DNA of 64,000 bases from NCBI RefSeq assembly GCF_004328625.1, contig NZ_CP032229.1:1612001-1676000 (forward strand), given 5' to 3'. The DNA is from Streptomyces seoulensis. GTDB taxonomy: Bacteria; Actinomycetota; Actinomycetes; Streptomycetales; Streptomycetaceae. Under the pieces are notes generated by a model. That model was not told the DNA's origin and searched no databases. It was given only the letters and a program-made list of their open reading frames with translations. Positions 9,292-18,494 of this stretch are shown piece after piece (position 1 is the stretch's first letter; every line of letters begins with the position of its first letter). Position numbers and translations under genes: made by a program.

Positions 9292-9486
9292 ATGACGAAC
9301 CTCAGGCCCGACGACCTCGAAGTGGACCTCCCCGCGCTGCGCGGCGACTGTGCCCGTATGGCCCCGCACTGGGCCCCGCCCGAGCACCCGGCCACCCGCC
9401 CGGTCCCGCCCTCGCTGATCCACGGGGTCCGAGTGCCGAGTCGCTCCGCTCGGCTGGTGGACGGGATGTCCGAGTACGGGGACTGA
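9292..9486 (+). CDS. Small conserved-looking protein (64 aa), possibly leaderless
   Basis: A 64-residue acidic to neutral protein with no recognised domain, membrane segment or signal. Coding support comes from strong G/C bias at third positions across the frame. There is no Shine-Dalgarno sequence before ATG 9292, but TACGGT (9280-9285) lies seven bases upstream and could be a -10 element giving a leaderless transcript. It is divergent from adoK and precedes the membrane-anchored protein gene at 9615. Function unknown. Confidence 0.55.
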   Translation: MTNLRPDDLEVDLPALRGDCARMAPHWAPPEHPATRPVPPSLIHGVRVPSRSARLVDGMSEYGD

Positions 9487-9614
9487 GGCCGCCTCCGGCG
9501 GTCCGCCGGGGTTCTCCGCCGGGCGCGCGGAAGGGAACCGCGCGCTCCCCTCGCACGTCCCACCGCCGTCCCCCGCGCGGGAGACGCGGGGCACGAGCAG
9601 CGAGGAGCGATGCG

Positions 9615-11174
9615 GTGACCACGGAGCGACCCGAGAACGAGGACCGGCCGGAAGCCGAGCCGGAGTCGAAGCCGGAGTCAGCGTCGGCATCGGCATCGGC
9701 ATCGGCATCGGCATCGGCGGAGGAACCCGCCACCACCTCGGAGACTGTCGAAGCTGCCGACCCCGAGGCGGGTGAGGAGACCCCTCCCGCGCCTGCCGGA
9801 CGCCCCCGTACCGCCGCGATCATCGCCTCCGTCGCCGCCGCTGTCCTGCTCGTCGGTGGCGGAGGTGCCTGGCTGGCGTCCGGTGCCGGGGCCGGGGCCG
9901 ATGAGAAGGCGGCCGGAAGCAACGGTGCTCCGCCACCGCTCGCCCTGGACAGTGCCACCGGCAGCGGCACGCCCGGCATCGCCGTCGGTGAGCCCGACCC
10001 GAGCGGCGACGTCCATTACGTCGTCAAGGGCGACCTCCCCGACGGCCCCGGCTCCGCCCCCGTCCAGCTCGCGGGCGACAAGGCCGGCAAGGCCGAAGTC
10101 GCCCGGCTGGCCGAGGCGTTGGGGATCGAAGGTACCCCCGTGGCCGACGGGAACGGCTGGCGGGCCGGAGAGCGGGAGGGCGGGCCCGTGCTGCGGGTCA
10201 CCGGCGCCGACTGGTCCTACGCCCGCTACGCGCCCGGTACCGACAACTGCCGCAAGATCACCGTCTGTTCGCAGGACCCGGCCGCCCCGGCGGACGAGCC
10301 GGTCGGCACGGCGGAGGCCGAGCGGGTGGCTCGGCCGGTGCTGAAGGCGCTCGGACAGGACGACGCGAAGCTCGACGCGAGCCAGGTCATGGGCGGCCGG
10401 CGGGTGGTGAACGCCGACCCGTTGGTGGACGGCCTGCCCACCTACGGCTGGGCGACCGGCCTGACCGTGGACGAGAAGGGCGCGATCGTCGGCGGCCACG
10501 GCATGCTCGCGCGGCTCACCAAGGGCGACACGTACCCCGTGCTGGGCGCGGCCGACACGGTGAAGCTGATGAACGAGCGGCCCGCGCCGGAGCACCGGAT
10601 GGGCATCGGCGGGTGTGCGAGCCCGGTGCCGCTGAAGGACCGGCTGGAGCAGCCGTGCGGCGCCGCCACCGGCTCCCCCGCCGCGCCGAAGGGTGACGCG
10701 GTGACGGTCGAGAAGGCGGTGTTCGGGCTGGCCGCGCAGTCGGTGGACGGCCGCCAGGCCCTCGTACCGTCCTGGCTGTTCGAGGTGCGCGGCTCGACGG
10801 CCCGGGGCGGCTTCACGGTGGCGCACCCGGCGGTCGACCCGAAGTACATCGCCTCCCCCACTTCCCCCGCCCCCTCTTCTTCCGTGGCGCCGAAGGAGCA
10901 CGGGGTGACGGTGCAGGGGTACCGCGCCGAGGGCCGGGAGCTGACCGTGCGCTTCATGGGCGGGGTGTGTGCCGAGTACCGCGCCTTTGCCCGGGAGAGC
11001 GCGGGCCGGGTGACGGTCACGGTCGCCGAGAAGCGCCGGCCGGGCAACTGCGTCGCGCTGGGCAAGGAGTACGCCCGGACCGTCTCGCTGGACGCCCCGC
11101 TCGCCGGCCGCGCGGTGGTCGGCGGCGACGGCGGCCGGGTGCCGAAGGCGGAGCAGAGCCTGCTGCCGCACTGA
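9615..11174 (+). CDS. Membrane-anchored secreted protein with a repetitive Ser-Ala tract
   Basis: A 519-residue protein with no recognised domain. The cytoplasmic N-terminus (about 1-70) is acidic and includes a Ser-Ala alternating tract from about residue 23. One membrane helix lies at about 73-93 (IIASVAAAVLLVGGGGAWL), followed by a roughly 420-residue extracellular part with several cysteines (near SVC, GGCASP, QPCGAA, GGVCAEY and GNCVAL). The start is GTG 9615, with GAGGAG 7 bp upstream. The layout resembles the anchored hypothetical proteins common in Streptomyces. A strong terminator follows at 11195-11230. Confidence 0.8.
   Translation: MTTERPENEDRPEAEPESKPESASASASASASASAEEPATTSETVEAADPEAGEETPPAPAGRPRTAAIIASVAAAVLLVGGGGAWLASGAGAGADEKAAGSNGAPPPLALDSATGSGTPGIAVGEPDPSGDVHYVVKGDLPDGPGSAPVQLAGDKAGKAEVARLAEALGIEGTPVADGNGWRAGEREGGPVLRVTGADWSYARYAPGTDNCRKITVCSQDPAAPADEPVGTAEAERVARPVLKALGQDDAKLDASQVMGGRRVVNADPLVDGLPTYGWATGLTVDEKGAIVGGHGMLARLTKGDTYPVLGAADTVKLMNERPAPEHRMGIGGCASPVPLKDRLEQPCGAATGSPAAPKGDAVTVEKAVFGLAAQSVDGRQALVPSWLFEVRGSTARGGFTVAHPAVDPKYIASPTSPAPSSSVAPKEHGVTVQGYRAEGRELTVRFMGGVCAEYRAFARESAGRVTVTVAEKRRPGNCVALGKEYARTVSLDAPLAGRAVVGGDGGRVPKAEQSLLPH
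9684..9718 (+). repeat. Tandem hexamer repeat TCGGCA inside a coding sequence
   Basis: TCGGCA is repeated about five times without interruption, within a slightly degenerate longer tract, and encodes alternating Ser-Ala. Because the unit is six bases, gain or loss of units keeps the frame, so the length could vary between strains. Confidence 0.8.
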
Positions 11175-11194
11175 CACCTCCGCACGACGACGAC

Positions 11195-11230
11195 GACGGC
11201 GGCCCCTCACCAGGAGGGGCCGCCGCCGTC
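11195..11230. terminator. Bidirectional hairpin terminator
   Basis: GACGGCGGCCCCTC pairs with GAGGGGCCGCCGCCGTC, with a small bulge, around a five-base loop. It lies between the convergent membrane-anchored protein gene and erpA. Confidence 0.7.
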
Positions 11231-11253
11231 GTGTCGCGGCTGTGGGGCCGGCT

Positions 11254-11610
11254 TTAGCTGAAGGAGTCGCCGCAGGCGCAGGAGCCGGTGGCGTTCGGGT
11301 TGTCGATCGTGAAGCCCTGCTTCTCGATCGTGTCCACGAAGTCGATGGTGGCGCCGCCCAGGTACGGGGCGCTCATGCGGTCGGTGACGACCTTGACACC
11401 GTCGAAGTCCTTCACGACGTCGCCGTCGAGCGAGCGCTCGTCGAAGAAGAGCTGGTAGCGCAGACCGGAGCAGCCGCCGGGCTGGACGGCGACCCGCAGG
11501 GCGAGGTCGTCCCGGCCTTCCTGGTCGAGCAGCGCCTTGACCTTGGACGCGGCGGCGTCGGTCACGATGATGCCGTCGGTGACGGTGCTGGTCTCGTCCG
11601 ATACGGACAT
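11254..11610 (-). CDS. erpA: Iron-sulfur cluster insertion protein (A-type, ErpA/HesB)
   Basis: An A-type Fe-S carrier of 118 residues, normal for the family. The three conserved ligand cysteines are present: Cys47 in GGCSGLRYQ, and Cys111 and Cys113 in the C-terminal GSCACGDSF. Such proteins deliver clusters to apo-enzymes. It is transcribed divergently from nadA, whose product is a [4Fe-4S] enzyme, across a 262-bp shared region, a pairing that makes functional sense. It is also within 3 kb of the desulfurase-TusA fusion. Confidence 0.95.
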   Translation of the reverse strand: MSVSDETSTVTDGIIVTDAAASKVKALLDQEGRDDLALRVAVQPGGCSGLRYQLFFDERSLDGDVVKDFDGVKVVTDRMSAPYLGGATIDFVDTIEKQGFTIDNPNATGSCACGDSFS

Positions 11611-11823
11611 CTACATCTCTCCCAAGTTGTACGGAGACTGCTTTCCGACCAGTGCAACCGGCGCGCCGGCCGATTCATTCCGGGCCGGGCGGACCGTCTG
11701 GCCGCGTTTCGCTCTCTCTTCATGCTCGCACACGGGCGGAAGAGGGGGCAGCGGGCCGGTGCCGGAGAGGCCGGGATTCACGTCACATGGACGCTATCGC
11801 CATCGTCAAAGTGACGTGAAGCG

Positions 11824-11838
11824 GTTATCATAGATAAC
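11824..11838. promoter_or_regulatory. Palindromic operator candidate upstream of nadA
   Basis: GTTATC and GATAAC form a perfect inverted repeat around ATA, 35 bp before the nadA start and in the erpA-nadA divergent region. The surroundings are unusually AT-rich for this genome, as expected of a promoter. A regulator of NAD biosynthesis is the natural guess, but none is assigned. Confidence 0.45.
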
Positions 11839-11872
11839 GTCAGTTAGACGAAAAGTAGAAAGGGTAGGTGCC

Positions 11873-13057
11873 GTGACCACCGCCCAGACCCCGCAGCTCG
11901 ACGTACAGCCGTCTCCGCTCGCCCTGCTGCTGCTCGGCCGCGGGGCCGACCCGAGGAGCGAGCGGGGCGTCGAATGCCCCGGCGACCTGCCCGACCCGTC
12001 CGACCCGGATCTCGTGGCGCGTGCCCGCGCGGCCAAGGAGAAGCTCGGCAGCAAGGTCTTCGTCCTCGGCCACCACTACCAGCGGGACGAGGTCATCCAG
12101 TTCGCGGACGTCACCGGTGACTCCTTCAAGCTGGCCCGTGACGCGGCCGCCCGCCCGGACGCCGAGTACATCGTGTTCTGCGGTGTGCACTTCATGGCCG
12201 AGTCGGCGGACATCCTCACCACCGACGACCAGAAGGTCGTCCTGCCGGACCTCGCGGCCGGCTGCTCGATGGCCGACATGGCCACGGCCGAGCAGGTCGC
12301 GGAGTGCTGGGACGTACTGACCGAGGCGGGCGTCGCCGAGCAGGTCGTGCCGGTGTCGTACATGAACTCCTCCGCGGACATCAAGGCGTTCACCGGCAAG
12401 CACGGTGGCACCATCTGCACCTCCTCCAACGCCGAGCGGGCGCTGGAGTGGGCGTTCCAGCAGGGCGAGAAGGTGCTGTTCCTGCCCGACCAGCACCTCG
12501 GGCGCAACACCGCCGTCCGGGACATGGGGATGTCCCTGGAGGACTGCGTCCTCTACAACCCGCACAAGCCGAACGGCGGGCTCACCGCCGAGCAGCTCCG
12601 GGACGCGAAGATGATCCTGTGGCGCGGGCACTGCTCCGTGCACGGGCGCTTCAGCCTGGAGTCGGTCGAGGACGTGCGGGAGCGGGTGCCGGGCGTCAAC
12701 GTCCTGGTGCACCCCGAGTGCCGGCACGAGGTCGTGGCCGCGGCGGACTACGTCGGCTCGACGGAGTACATCATCAAGACGCTGGAGGCGGCTCCGGCCG
12801 GCTCCAAGTGGGCCATCGGCACCGAGCTGAACCTCGTGCGGCGGCTGGCGAACCGGTTCGCGCCCGAGGGCAAGGAGATCGTCTTCCTCGACAAGACGGT
12901 CTGCTTCTGCTCCACCATGAACCGCATCGACCTCCCCCACCTCGTCTGGACCCTGGAGTCCCTCGCCGAGGGCACCCTGGTCAACCGCATCGAGGTGGAC
13001 CCCGAGACGGAGGCATTCGCCAAGCTGGCCCTGGAACGGATGCTGGCGCTGCCGTAA
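11873..13057 (+). CDS. nadA: Quinolinate synthase
   Basis: Condenses iminoaspartate with dihydroxyacetone phosphate to quinolinate in de novo NAD synthesis, using a [4Fe-4S] cluster. The 394-residue protein carries the expected cysteines in FCGVHFMAES, in HPECRHEVV and in CFCSTMNRI, plus the GHHYQRDE start of the first repeat domain. GTG 11873 is preceded by AAAGG about 9 bp upstream. No nadB or nadC follows: a long hairpin terminator ends the unit, so nadA stands alone here. It is divergent from erpA. Confidence 0.96.
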   Translation: MTTAQTPQLDVQPSPLALLLLGRGADPRSERGVECPGDLPDPSDPDLVARARAAKEKLGSKVFVLGHHYQRDEVIQFADVTGDSFKLARDAAARPDAEYIVFCGVHFMAESADILTTDDQKVVLPDLAAGCSMADMATAEQVAECWDVLTEAGVAEQVVPVSYMNSSADIKAFTGKHGGTICTSSNAERALEWAFQQGEKVLFLPDQHLGRNTAVRDMGMSLEDCVLYNPHKPNGGLTAEQLRDAKMILWRGHCSVHGRFSLESVEDVRERVPGVNVLVHPECRHEVVAAADYVGSTEYIIKTLEAAPAGSKWAIGTELNLVRRLANRFAPEGKEIVFLDKTVCFCSTMNRIDLPHLVWTLESLAEGTLVNRIEVDPETEAFAKLALERMLALP

Positions 13058-13075
13058 CGGCACCTGCGTACGACG

Positions 13076-13115
13076 GAGGCCCGTCGGACACCTTGAGGGG
13101 TGTCCGACGGGCCTC
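13076..13115. terminator. Bidirectional hairpin terminator
   Basis: A perfect 17-bp stem (left arm GAGGCCCGTCGGACACC) with a six-base loop lies between the convergent nadA and RND exporter genes. Confidence 0.85.
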
Positions 13116-13132
13116 TGCCCGTGCGGTGGCGG

Positions 13133-16100
13133 TCAGACTCCGGCCGTCTCCGGCTCGTCCGAGTTGGCCGGTTCCTGCTCCGGCTCCCGCTTCGCCGCCT
13201 TCTTGGCCGCTCGGCGTTCCTTTCGCAGTTCCACCAGTGTGTAGAGGGTGGGGACGAGGAGGAGGGTCAGGAGGGTCGACGTGATCAGGCCGCCGATCAC
13301 CACGACCGCGAGGGGCTGGGCGATGAAGCCGCCCTCGCCGGTGACACCGAGGGCCATCGGGAGGAGGGCGAAGATCGTCGCCAGGGCGGTCATGAGGATC
13401 GGGCGGAGCCGGTGGCGGCCGCCCTCCACGACGGCTTCCACGACCCCGTACCCCTGCGAGCGGTACTGGTTGATCAGGTCGATCAGCACGATCGCGTTGG
13501 TCACCACGATGCCGATGAGCATCAGCATGCCGATCATCGCCGGGACACCCATCGGGGTGCCGGTGAGGATGAGCAGGCCGATCGCGCCGGTCGCCGCGAA
13601 CGGGATGGAGACCAGCAGGATCAGCGGCTGGACCAGCGAGCGGAACGTCGCCACCAGCAGCATGAACACGATGGCGATGGCCGCCAGCATGGCCAGACCC
13701 AGGTTCTTGAAGGCGTCGTCCTGGTCGGAGGAGACCCCGCCGATCTCGGCCGTGGCGCCCGCCGGGAGCTTCAGGTCCTTGATCTTCGACTGGAGCTGGG
13801 CGCTGACCGCGCCGGTGTTGTCCCCGGTCGGCTTGGCCGTGACGGTCGCCGCGCGCTGACCGTCGATCCGGGTCATCGACACCGGCCCGTCGACCAGCTT
13901 CACGGTGGCGATGTCACCGAGCTTCACCGCGCCGAGCCGCAGGCCCTTGAGCTGGGCCAGGGTGGCGGCCGGGTGGGCGGAGCGTACGACGACGTCGCGC
14001 TCGGTGTCGTCCAGGACCGCCTTGCCCGCCGGGACGCCGCGCACCGACTGCGCGACCGCCGCGCCGAGCTTCTGGTCGTCGAACCCGGCCGCGGCCGCCT
14101 CGGCGTTGGCGCGTACCGAGATCCGCGGCACGCTCTGCGCGAGGTCGCTGGTGACGTCGGTGACGTCGTCCAGGCCGGCCACGGTGGAGCGCACCTTCTC
14201 GGCCGCCGTCCGGAGGGTCGCGGGGTCGGCGGCCTTGACCACGACGCTGAGGTCCTGGTTGCCGAAGGCCGCGCCCGCCGAGACGGTGGTCGTGCCCGCG
14301 CCGTCCAGCTTCTTCAGCCCGTCCTCCAGCTGCCGCTGCACGTCGGCGGCGGAGCCGGAGTCCTTCAGCATGATCTGGTACGACGCCTGGTTGGTGTCGG
14401 TGCCGCCGCCGAAGGCGGCCATGAAGCCGGACGAGCCGACGGTGACCTGGTAGTCCTTGATGCCGTCGATCCCGCCGAGCACCTTCTCCACCCGCCGGGC
14501 CTGCGCGTCGGTCGCGGCGAGGCTGGTGCCGGGCTTCAGCTTCTGCTTGACGGTGAGGACCTGCTGGTCGCCCTGGTCGAAGAAGTTGGTCTTCAGCAGG
14601 CCGGCCATCCCGAAGGTGCCGAACAGCACGACGACCGCGATCAGCAGGCTGACCACCCGGCGCCGGGTGGCGAACCGCAGTACGGGCACGTAGAGGCGCT
14701 GGAGGCGGCTGTTCGCCTCCTTCTCCTCGGCCCGGCGGCGGGCCTCCTCGGCGTCCTCAGGGGTGCCCTTGGGGGCGCGCAGGAACCAGTAGGACAGCAC
14801 CGGCACCACGGTCAGCGACACCAGCAGCGAGGCCAGCAGGGCGGCCGTCACGGTGATGCTGAAGGAGCCGAACAGGGCGCCCACCATGCCGCCGACCAGG
14901 CCGATCGGCAGGAAGACGGCGACCGTGGTGAGGGTGGAGGAGGTGACCGCGCCGGCCACCTCGCGGACGGCGCCGAGGATGGCCTCCTTGCGCTCCTCGC
15001 CGTAGCCGAGGTGCCGCTTGATGTTCTCCAGCACCACGATCGAGTCGTCCACGACCCGGCCGATGGCGATGGTCAGCGCGCCCAGCGTGAGCATGTTCAG
15101 CGACAGACCGCGCGTCCACAGCACCAGCAGCGCCAGCACCACGGAGAGCGGGATGGAGACGGCGGTGACCAGCGTGGAGCGGACCGAGGCCAGGAAGACC
15201 AGGATGATCAGCACGGCGAACAGCAGGCCGAGCGCGCCCTCGGTGGTCAGGCCGTCGATGGCCTTGGACACCTCGGGCCCCTGGTCGCTGACGACCGTGA
15301 GCTTCGCGTCCTTGCCGAGGTCGGCCCGGAGCTTCGGGAGCTGGTCCTGGACCGCGTCGGAGATGGCGACCGCGCTGCCGTCGTGGTCCATGGTGACGTT
15401 GACCGCGAGGCTGGGCCTGCCGTCCGTACGGGTCAGCGAGTCGGCCGGGGCCGGCCGCTCCGCGACGGTCGCCACGTCGGCCAGGCGTACGGGCTTGGCC
15501 CCGCCCCGGCCCGCGACGCGCAGGTCCTTGATCTGGTCCAGCGAGGTGAAGCCGCCACCGACCTGGACGGTGCGGTTGGCGCCGTTCTCGTCGAAGGAGC
15601 CGGCCGGGACGGACGCGCCGCCCGCCTGGAGCGCCGGGATGAGCGCGGCCGGGCTGAGACCCGCCTTGGCGAGCTTGGCGTCGTCCGGGGTGACGGCGAC
15701 CTGGAGGTCGCGCACGCCCATGACCTGGACCCGGCCGACACCGTCGATGTCCTTGAGCGCCGGGACCACCGTACGGTCCAGCTTGTCGGCCAGCGCCTGC
15801 TGGTCGGTGCCGGAGGACGCGGCGAGCACCACGGTCGGCATGTCGTCGGTGGAGCCGGAGACGACCTGGGGGTCGACGGTGTCCGGGAGCTGGGCGCGGG
15901 CGCGGTTGACGGCCTGCTGGACGTCGGTCACGAGCCGCTTGGTGTCGTTGCCGTAGTCGAAGGACGCCATGATCACGGCGTTGCCCTCGCTGGCGGTGGA
16001 GGTGACCGAGGTGACGCCGTCGACGCCCTGGAGGCTGTCCTCGATCGGCTCGATGACCTGCTTCTCCACCACGTCGGGCGAGGCGCCCTGGTAGGGGGCG

Positions 16101-16246
16101 ATCACCGAGACCATGGGCAGGTCGATGGTGGGCAGCAGTTGCTGCTTGATCTGGGGTATCGCGATCAGGCCGAAGACCAGCGCGATGAGCGACATCAGGC
16201 CGATCAGGGCCCGTTGCGCGAGGCTGAAACGGGACAGCCAGGACAT
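13133..16246 (-). CDS. RND-family efflux permease (AcrB/SwrC-like)
   Basis: A large inner-membrane transporter of 1037 residues from ATG 16246. It shows the duplicated RND plan: a helix near the N-terminus, a porter domain at about 40-330, six helices, a second porter domain and six more helices. The proton-relay pair is in GRVVDDSIVVLENI, and the second half has GIVVTNAIVLIDLI. As usual in Gram-positives, no membrane-fusion or outer-membrane partner is encoded nearby. The C-terminus is acidic and Lys-rich. It lies 156 bp downstream of a response regulator and sensor kinase on the same strand, so it is probably their target. Substrate unknown. Confidence 0.93.
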   Translation of the reverse strand: MSWLSRFSLAQRALIGLMSLIALVFGLIAIPQIKQQLLPTIDLPMVSVIAPYQGASPDVVEKQVIEPIEDSLQGVDGVTSVTSTASEGNAVIMASFDYGNDTKRLVTDVQQAVNRARAQLPDTVDPQVVSGSTDDMPTVVLAASSGTDQQALADKLDRTVVPALKDIDGVGRVQVMGVRDLQVAVTPDDAKLAKAGLSPAALIPALQAGGASVPAGSFDENGANRTVQVGGGFTSLDQIKDLRVAGRGGAKPVRLADVATVAERPAPADSLTRTDGRPSLAVNVTMDHDGSAVAISDAVQDQLPKLRADLGKDAKLTVVSDQGPEVSKAIDGLTTEGALGLLFAVLIILVFLASVRSTLVTAVSIPLSVVLALLVLWTRGLSLNMLTLGALTIAIGRVVDDSIVVLENIKRHLGYGEERKEAILGAVREVAGAVTSSTLTTVAVFLPIGLVGGMVGALFGSFSITVTAALLASLLVSLTVVPVLSYWFLRAPKGTPEDAEEARRRAEEKEANSRLQRLYVPVLRFATRRRVVSLLIAVVVLFGTFGMAGLLKTNFFDQGDQQVLTVKQKLKPGTSLAATDAQARRVEKVLGGIDGIKDYQVTVGSSGFMAAFGGGTDTNQASYQIMLKDSGSAADVQRQLEDGLKKLDGAGTTTVSAGAAFGNQDLSVVVKAADPATLRTAAEKVRSTVAGLDDVTDVTSDLAQSVPRISVRANAEAAAAGFDDQKLGAAVAQSVRGVPAGKAVLDDTERDVVVRSAHPAATLAQLKGLRLGAVKLGDIATVKLVDGPVSMTRIDGQRAATVTAKPTGDNTGAVSAQLQSKIKDLKLPAGATAEIGGVSSDQDDAFKNLGLAMLAAIAIVFMLLVATFRSLVQPLILLVSIPFAATGAIGLLILTGTPMGVPAMIGMLMLIGIVVTNAIVLIDLINQYRSQGYGVVEAVVEGGRHRLRPILMTALATIFALLPMALGVTGEGGFIAQPLAVVVIGGLITSTLLTLLLVPTLYTLVELRKERRAAKKAAKREPEQEPANSDEPETAGV

Positions 16247-16402
16247 GGGACAGGGTCTCTCTTCTGTGAGCGGCAGAAGCTGCGGCGGGACGCGTCTGTG
16301 CGCCCACCTCACACCCTGGTCCATCGCCGGGGCCCGACCCGTAGGCCCCTGGTCCATTTCCCTGGCGGGCCGGTACTCCCCGCGCAGTAGCGCGGCGGCG
16401 GG

Positions 16403-17080
16403 TCAGTCCGACCTCGGGCGGACCAGCCCCGACTCGTAGGCGATGACGACGAGCTGGGCCCGGTCGCGGGCGCCCAGCTTGGCCATGGCCCGGTTGACGT
16501 GCGTCTTCACGGTGAGCGGGCTGACCTCCAGACGCTCGGCGATCTCGTCGTTGGAGTGCCCGCCGGCCACCAGCACGAGCACCTCGCGCTCCCGGACGGT
16601 GAGCGCGTCGAGCCTGGCCAGCCTGGCCGGGTCGGGGGCGGGGGCGTCGGACTGGGCGAGGAAGCGGGCGATCAGGCCCTTGGTGGCGGCCGGGGACAGC
16701 AGCGCCTCGCCGCTCGCGGCGAGGCGGATCGCGGCGAGCAGTTCCTCCGGCTCGCTGCCCTTGCCGAGGAACCCGGAGGCGCCCGCGCGCAGCGCCCGTA
16801 CCACGTAGTCGTCGACCTCGAAGGTGGTCAGGATGACCACGCGGACGTGGGCCAGGGCCGGGTCGGCGCCGATCATGCGGGTGGCGGCGAGGCCGTCGGT
16901 GCCGGGCATCCTGATGTCCATCAGGACGACGTCGGCGGCGCACTCCTTGGCCAGCCGGACCGCCTCGGCGCCGTCGGACGCCTCGCCCACCACGGCCATG
17001 CCGGGCTCGGAGTCGACCAGCACCCGGAACGCGCTGCGCAGCAGCGCCTGGTCGTCGGCGAGCAGGACACGGATGGTCAT
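16403..17080 (-). CDS. NarL/FixJ-family response regulator
   Basis: Transcription regulator of 225 residues. The receiver domain has the acidic pair LLADDQ, phospho-acceptor Asp55 (LMDIRMPG) and the Thr and Lys switch positions. The C-terminal LuxR-type helix-turn-helix is clear in LTVREREVLVLVAGGHSNDE and the following recognition helix. The ATG start overlaps the upstream kinase stop (ATGA), so the pair is translated together. The RND permease downstream is the likeliest target. Confidence 0.95.
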   Translation of the reverse strand: MTIRVLLADDQALLRSAFRVLVDSEPGMAVVGEASDGAEAVRLAKECAADVVLMDIRMPGTDGLAATRMIGADPALAHVRVVILTTFEVDDYVVRALRAGASGFLGKGSEPEELLAAIRLAASGEALLSPAATKGLIARFLAQSDAPAPDPARLARLDALTVREREVLVLVAGGHSNDEIAERLEVSPLTVKTHVNRAMAKLGARDRAQLVVIAYESGLVRPRSD

Positions 17081-18297
17081 ACGGGCTTCCTCTCGGCCCC
17101 GGCACGGGTCTGGACCGGCAGGATGGCATGGACGCGGAAGCCGCCGCCGTAGCGGGGTCCGGTGGTGAGGGTGCCGCCGAGCGCGGTGACCCGCTCGCGC
17201 ATGCCGAGCAGCCCGTGCCCGCCGCCGGTGCCGGTCTCGGCCGACGCCCCGGCGCCGTCGTCCAGCACGCTGACCTCGATGTTCGGTCCGACCCGTACGA
17301 CGCTGACCTCGGCCTTGGCGCCGGTGCCGGCGTGCTTCTGGGCGTTGGTGAGGGCTTCCTGGACGATCCGGTAGGCGGCCAGGTCGACGGCGGCGGGGAG
17401 TTCGGTGTCCTGGTCGGCGCGGGCCACCTGGACCGGCAGTCCGGCGTTGCGGAAGGTGCCGGCGAGTTCGTCGAGGCGGCCGAGCCCCGAGGCGGGTTCG
17501 GTGGGCGCGGCGGGGTCGTCGGACTGGCGGAGCAGGCCGACCGTGGCGCGCAGTTCGTCCAGCGCGGAGCGGCTGGCCTCGCGGACGTGGGCGAGGGCCT
17601 CCTTGGCCTGGTCGGGGCGCCGGTCCATGACGTGGGCGACGACGCCGGCCTGCACGTTGACCAGGGCGATGTGGTGGGCGACCACGTCGTGCAGTTCGCG
17701 GGCGATGCGCAGCCGTTCCTCGGCGACCCGGCGCCGGGCCTCCTCCTCACGGGTGCGTTCGGCGCGTTCGGCACGCTCGCGGATGGCCCGCACGTAGGCG
17801 CGGTGGCTGCGGACGGCGTCGCCCGCGGTGGCGCCGATGCCGGTCCAGGCGACCAGCGCGATGTTCTCCTGCGCGTACCAGGGCAGCGGTCCGGCGGCCA
17901 TGGCGGCCACCGTCAGCACGGTCATGGTGAGCAGTCCGACCCGCCAGGTGGTGGCCCGGTCGGTGGTGGAGGCGACGGTGTAAAGGGCGATGACGGCGGC
18001 CATCGCCACGGGGGCGCGCGGATCGCCGGTGACGCACTCGATCAGCGCGAAGGTGCCGGTGGCGGCCAGTACGGCGAGCGCGGAGCGGCGGCGCAGGACG
18101 AGGGCGGCGGCGGCCAGCACCATCAGCAGCAGGCTCAGCGTGTTGGGCGGGCGGGCGCCCCAGTCCACACCGTGGTCGCCGTCCGGGGCGGCGAAGGCGC
18201 TGCTGATCATGCACAGCAGGACGGCGGCCGCGATGACCGCGTCGAGTGTGAGGGGGTGCGCCTTGAACTGGTACCGGGCGCGTCGGAGAGTGCTCAC
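17077..18297 (-). CDS. Sensor histidine kinase (HisKA_3 type)
   Basis: A 406-residue kinase with four to six membrane segments in the first 165 residues and almost no extracellular loop, suggesting it senses a signal within the membrane. The phospho-accepting His203 lies in ELHDVVAHH, and the HATPase domain ends with GHGLLGMRERVTALGG. This is the DesK/NarX-type kinase usually paired with NarL-type regulators, and the partner follows with a 4-bp overlap. Confidence 0.94.
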   Translation of the reverse strand: MSTLRRARYQFKAHPLTLDAVIAAAVLLCMISSAFAAPDGDHGVDWGARPPNTLSLLLMVLAAAALVLRRRSALAVLAATGTFALIECVTGDPRAPVAMAAVIALYTVASTTDRATTWRVGLLTMTVLTVAAMAAGPLPWYAQENIALVAWTGIGATAGDAVRSHRAYVRAIRERAERAERTREEEARRRVAEERLRIARELHDVVAHHIALVNVQAGVVAHVMDRRPDQAKEALAHVREASRSALDELRATVGLLRQSDDPAAPTEPASGLGRLDELAGTFRNAGLPVQVARADQDTELPAAVDLAAYRIVQEALTNAQKHAGTGAKAEVSVVRVGPNIEVSVLDDGAGASAETGTGGGHGLLGMRERVTALGGTLTTGPRYGGGFRVHAILPVQTRAGAERKPV

Positions 18298-18494
18298 CCG
18301 GTGAACAGTACGGGTCGCCGGGAAAGTCCGGGTAAGGGACGACAGGGAAGCGCGGAGAACGGCACGTCAGGTGTCGGGCGGTGTTCGCCGGGGATACCCG
18401 TGGTGGACGCCTGCCGTTGGCCGGGCGGCCCGAGCCTTCTCACCGGCATGCGGGCCGCCCGGACCGGATGCGTCGTCGTCGAAAGGCAGTGACC

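Noticed and set aside
9681..9720. CRISPR-like repeats
   Set aside because: The repeat unit is only six bases, without spacers, and lies inside a coding sequence.
13100..16390. Very long open frame on the plus strand opposite the RND gene
   Set aside because: It is a GC-rich antisense shadow: its composition is low-complexity Gly/Arg/Asp/His, and the minus strand carries clear RND motifs.
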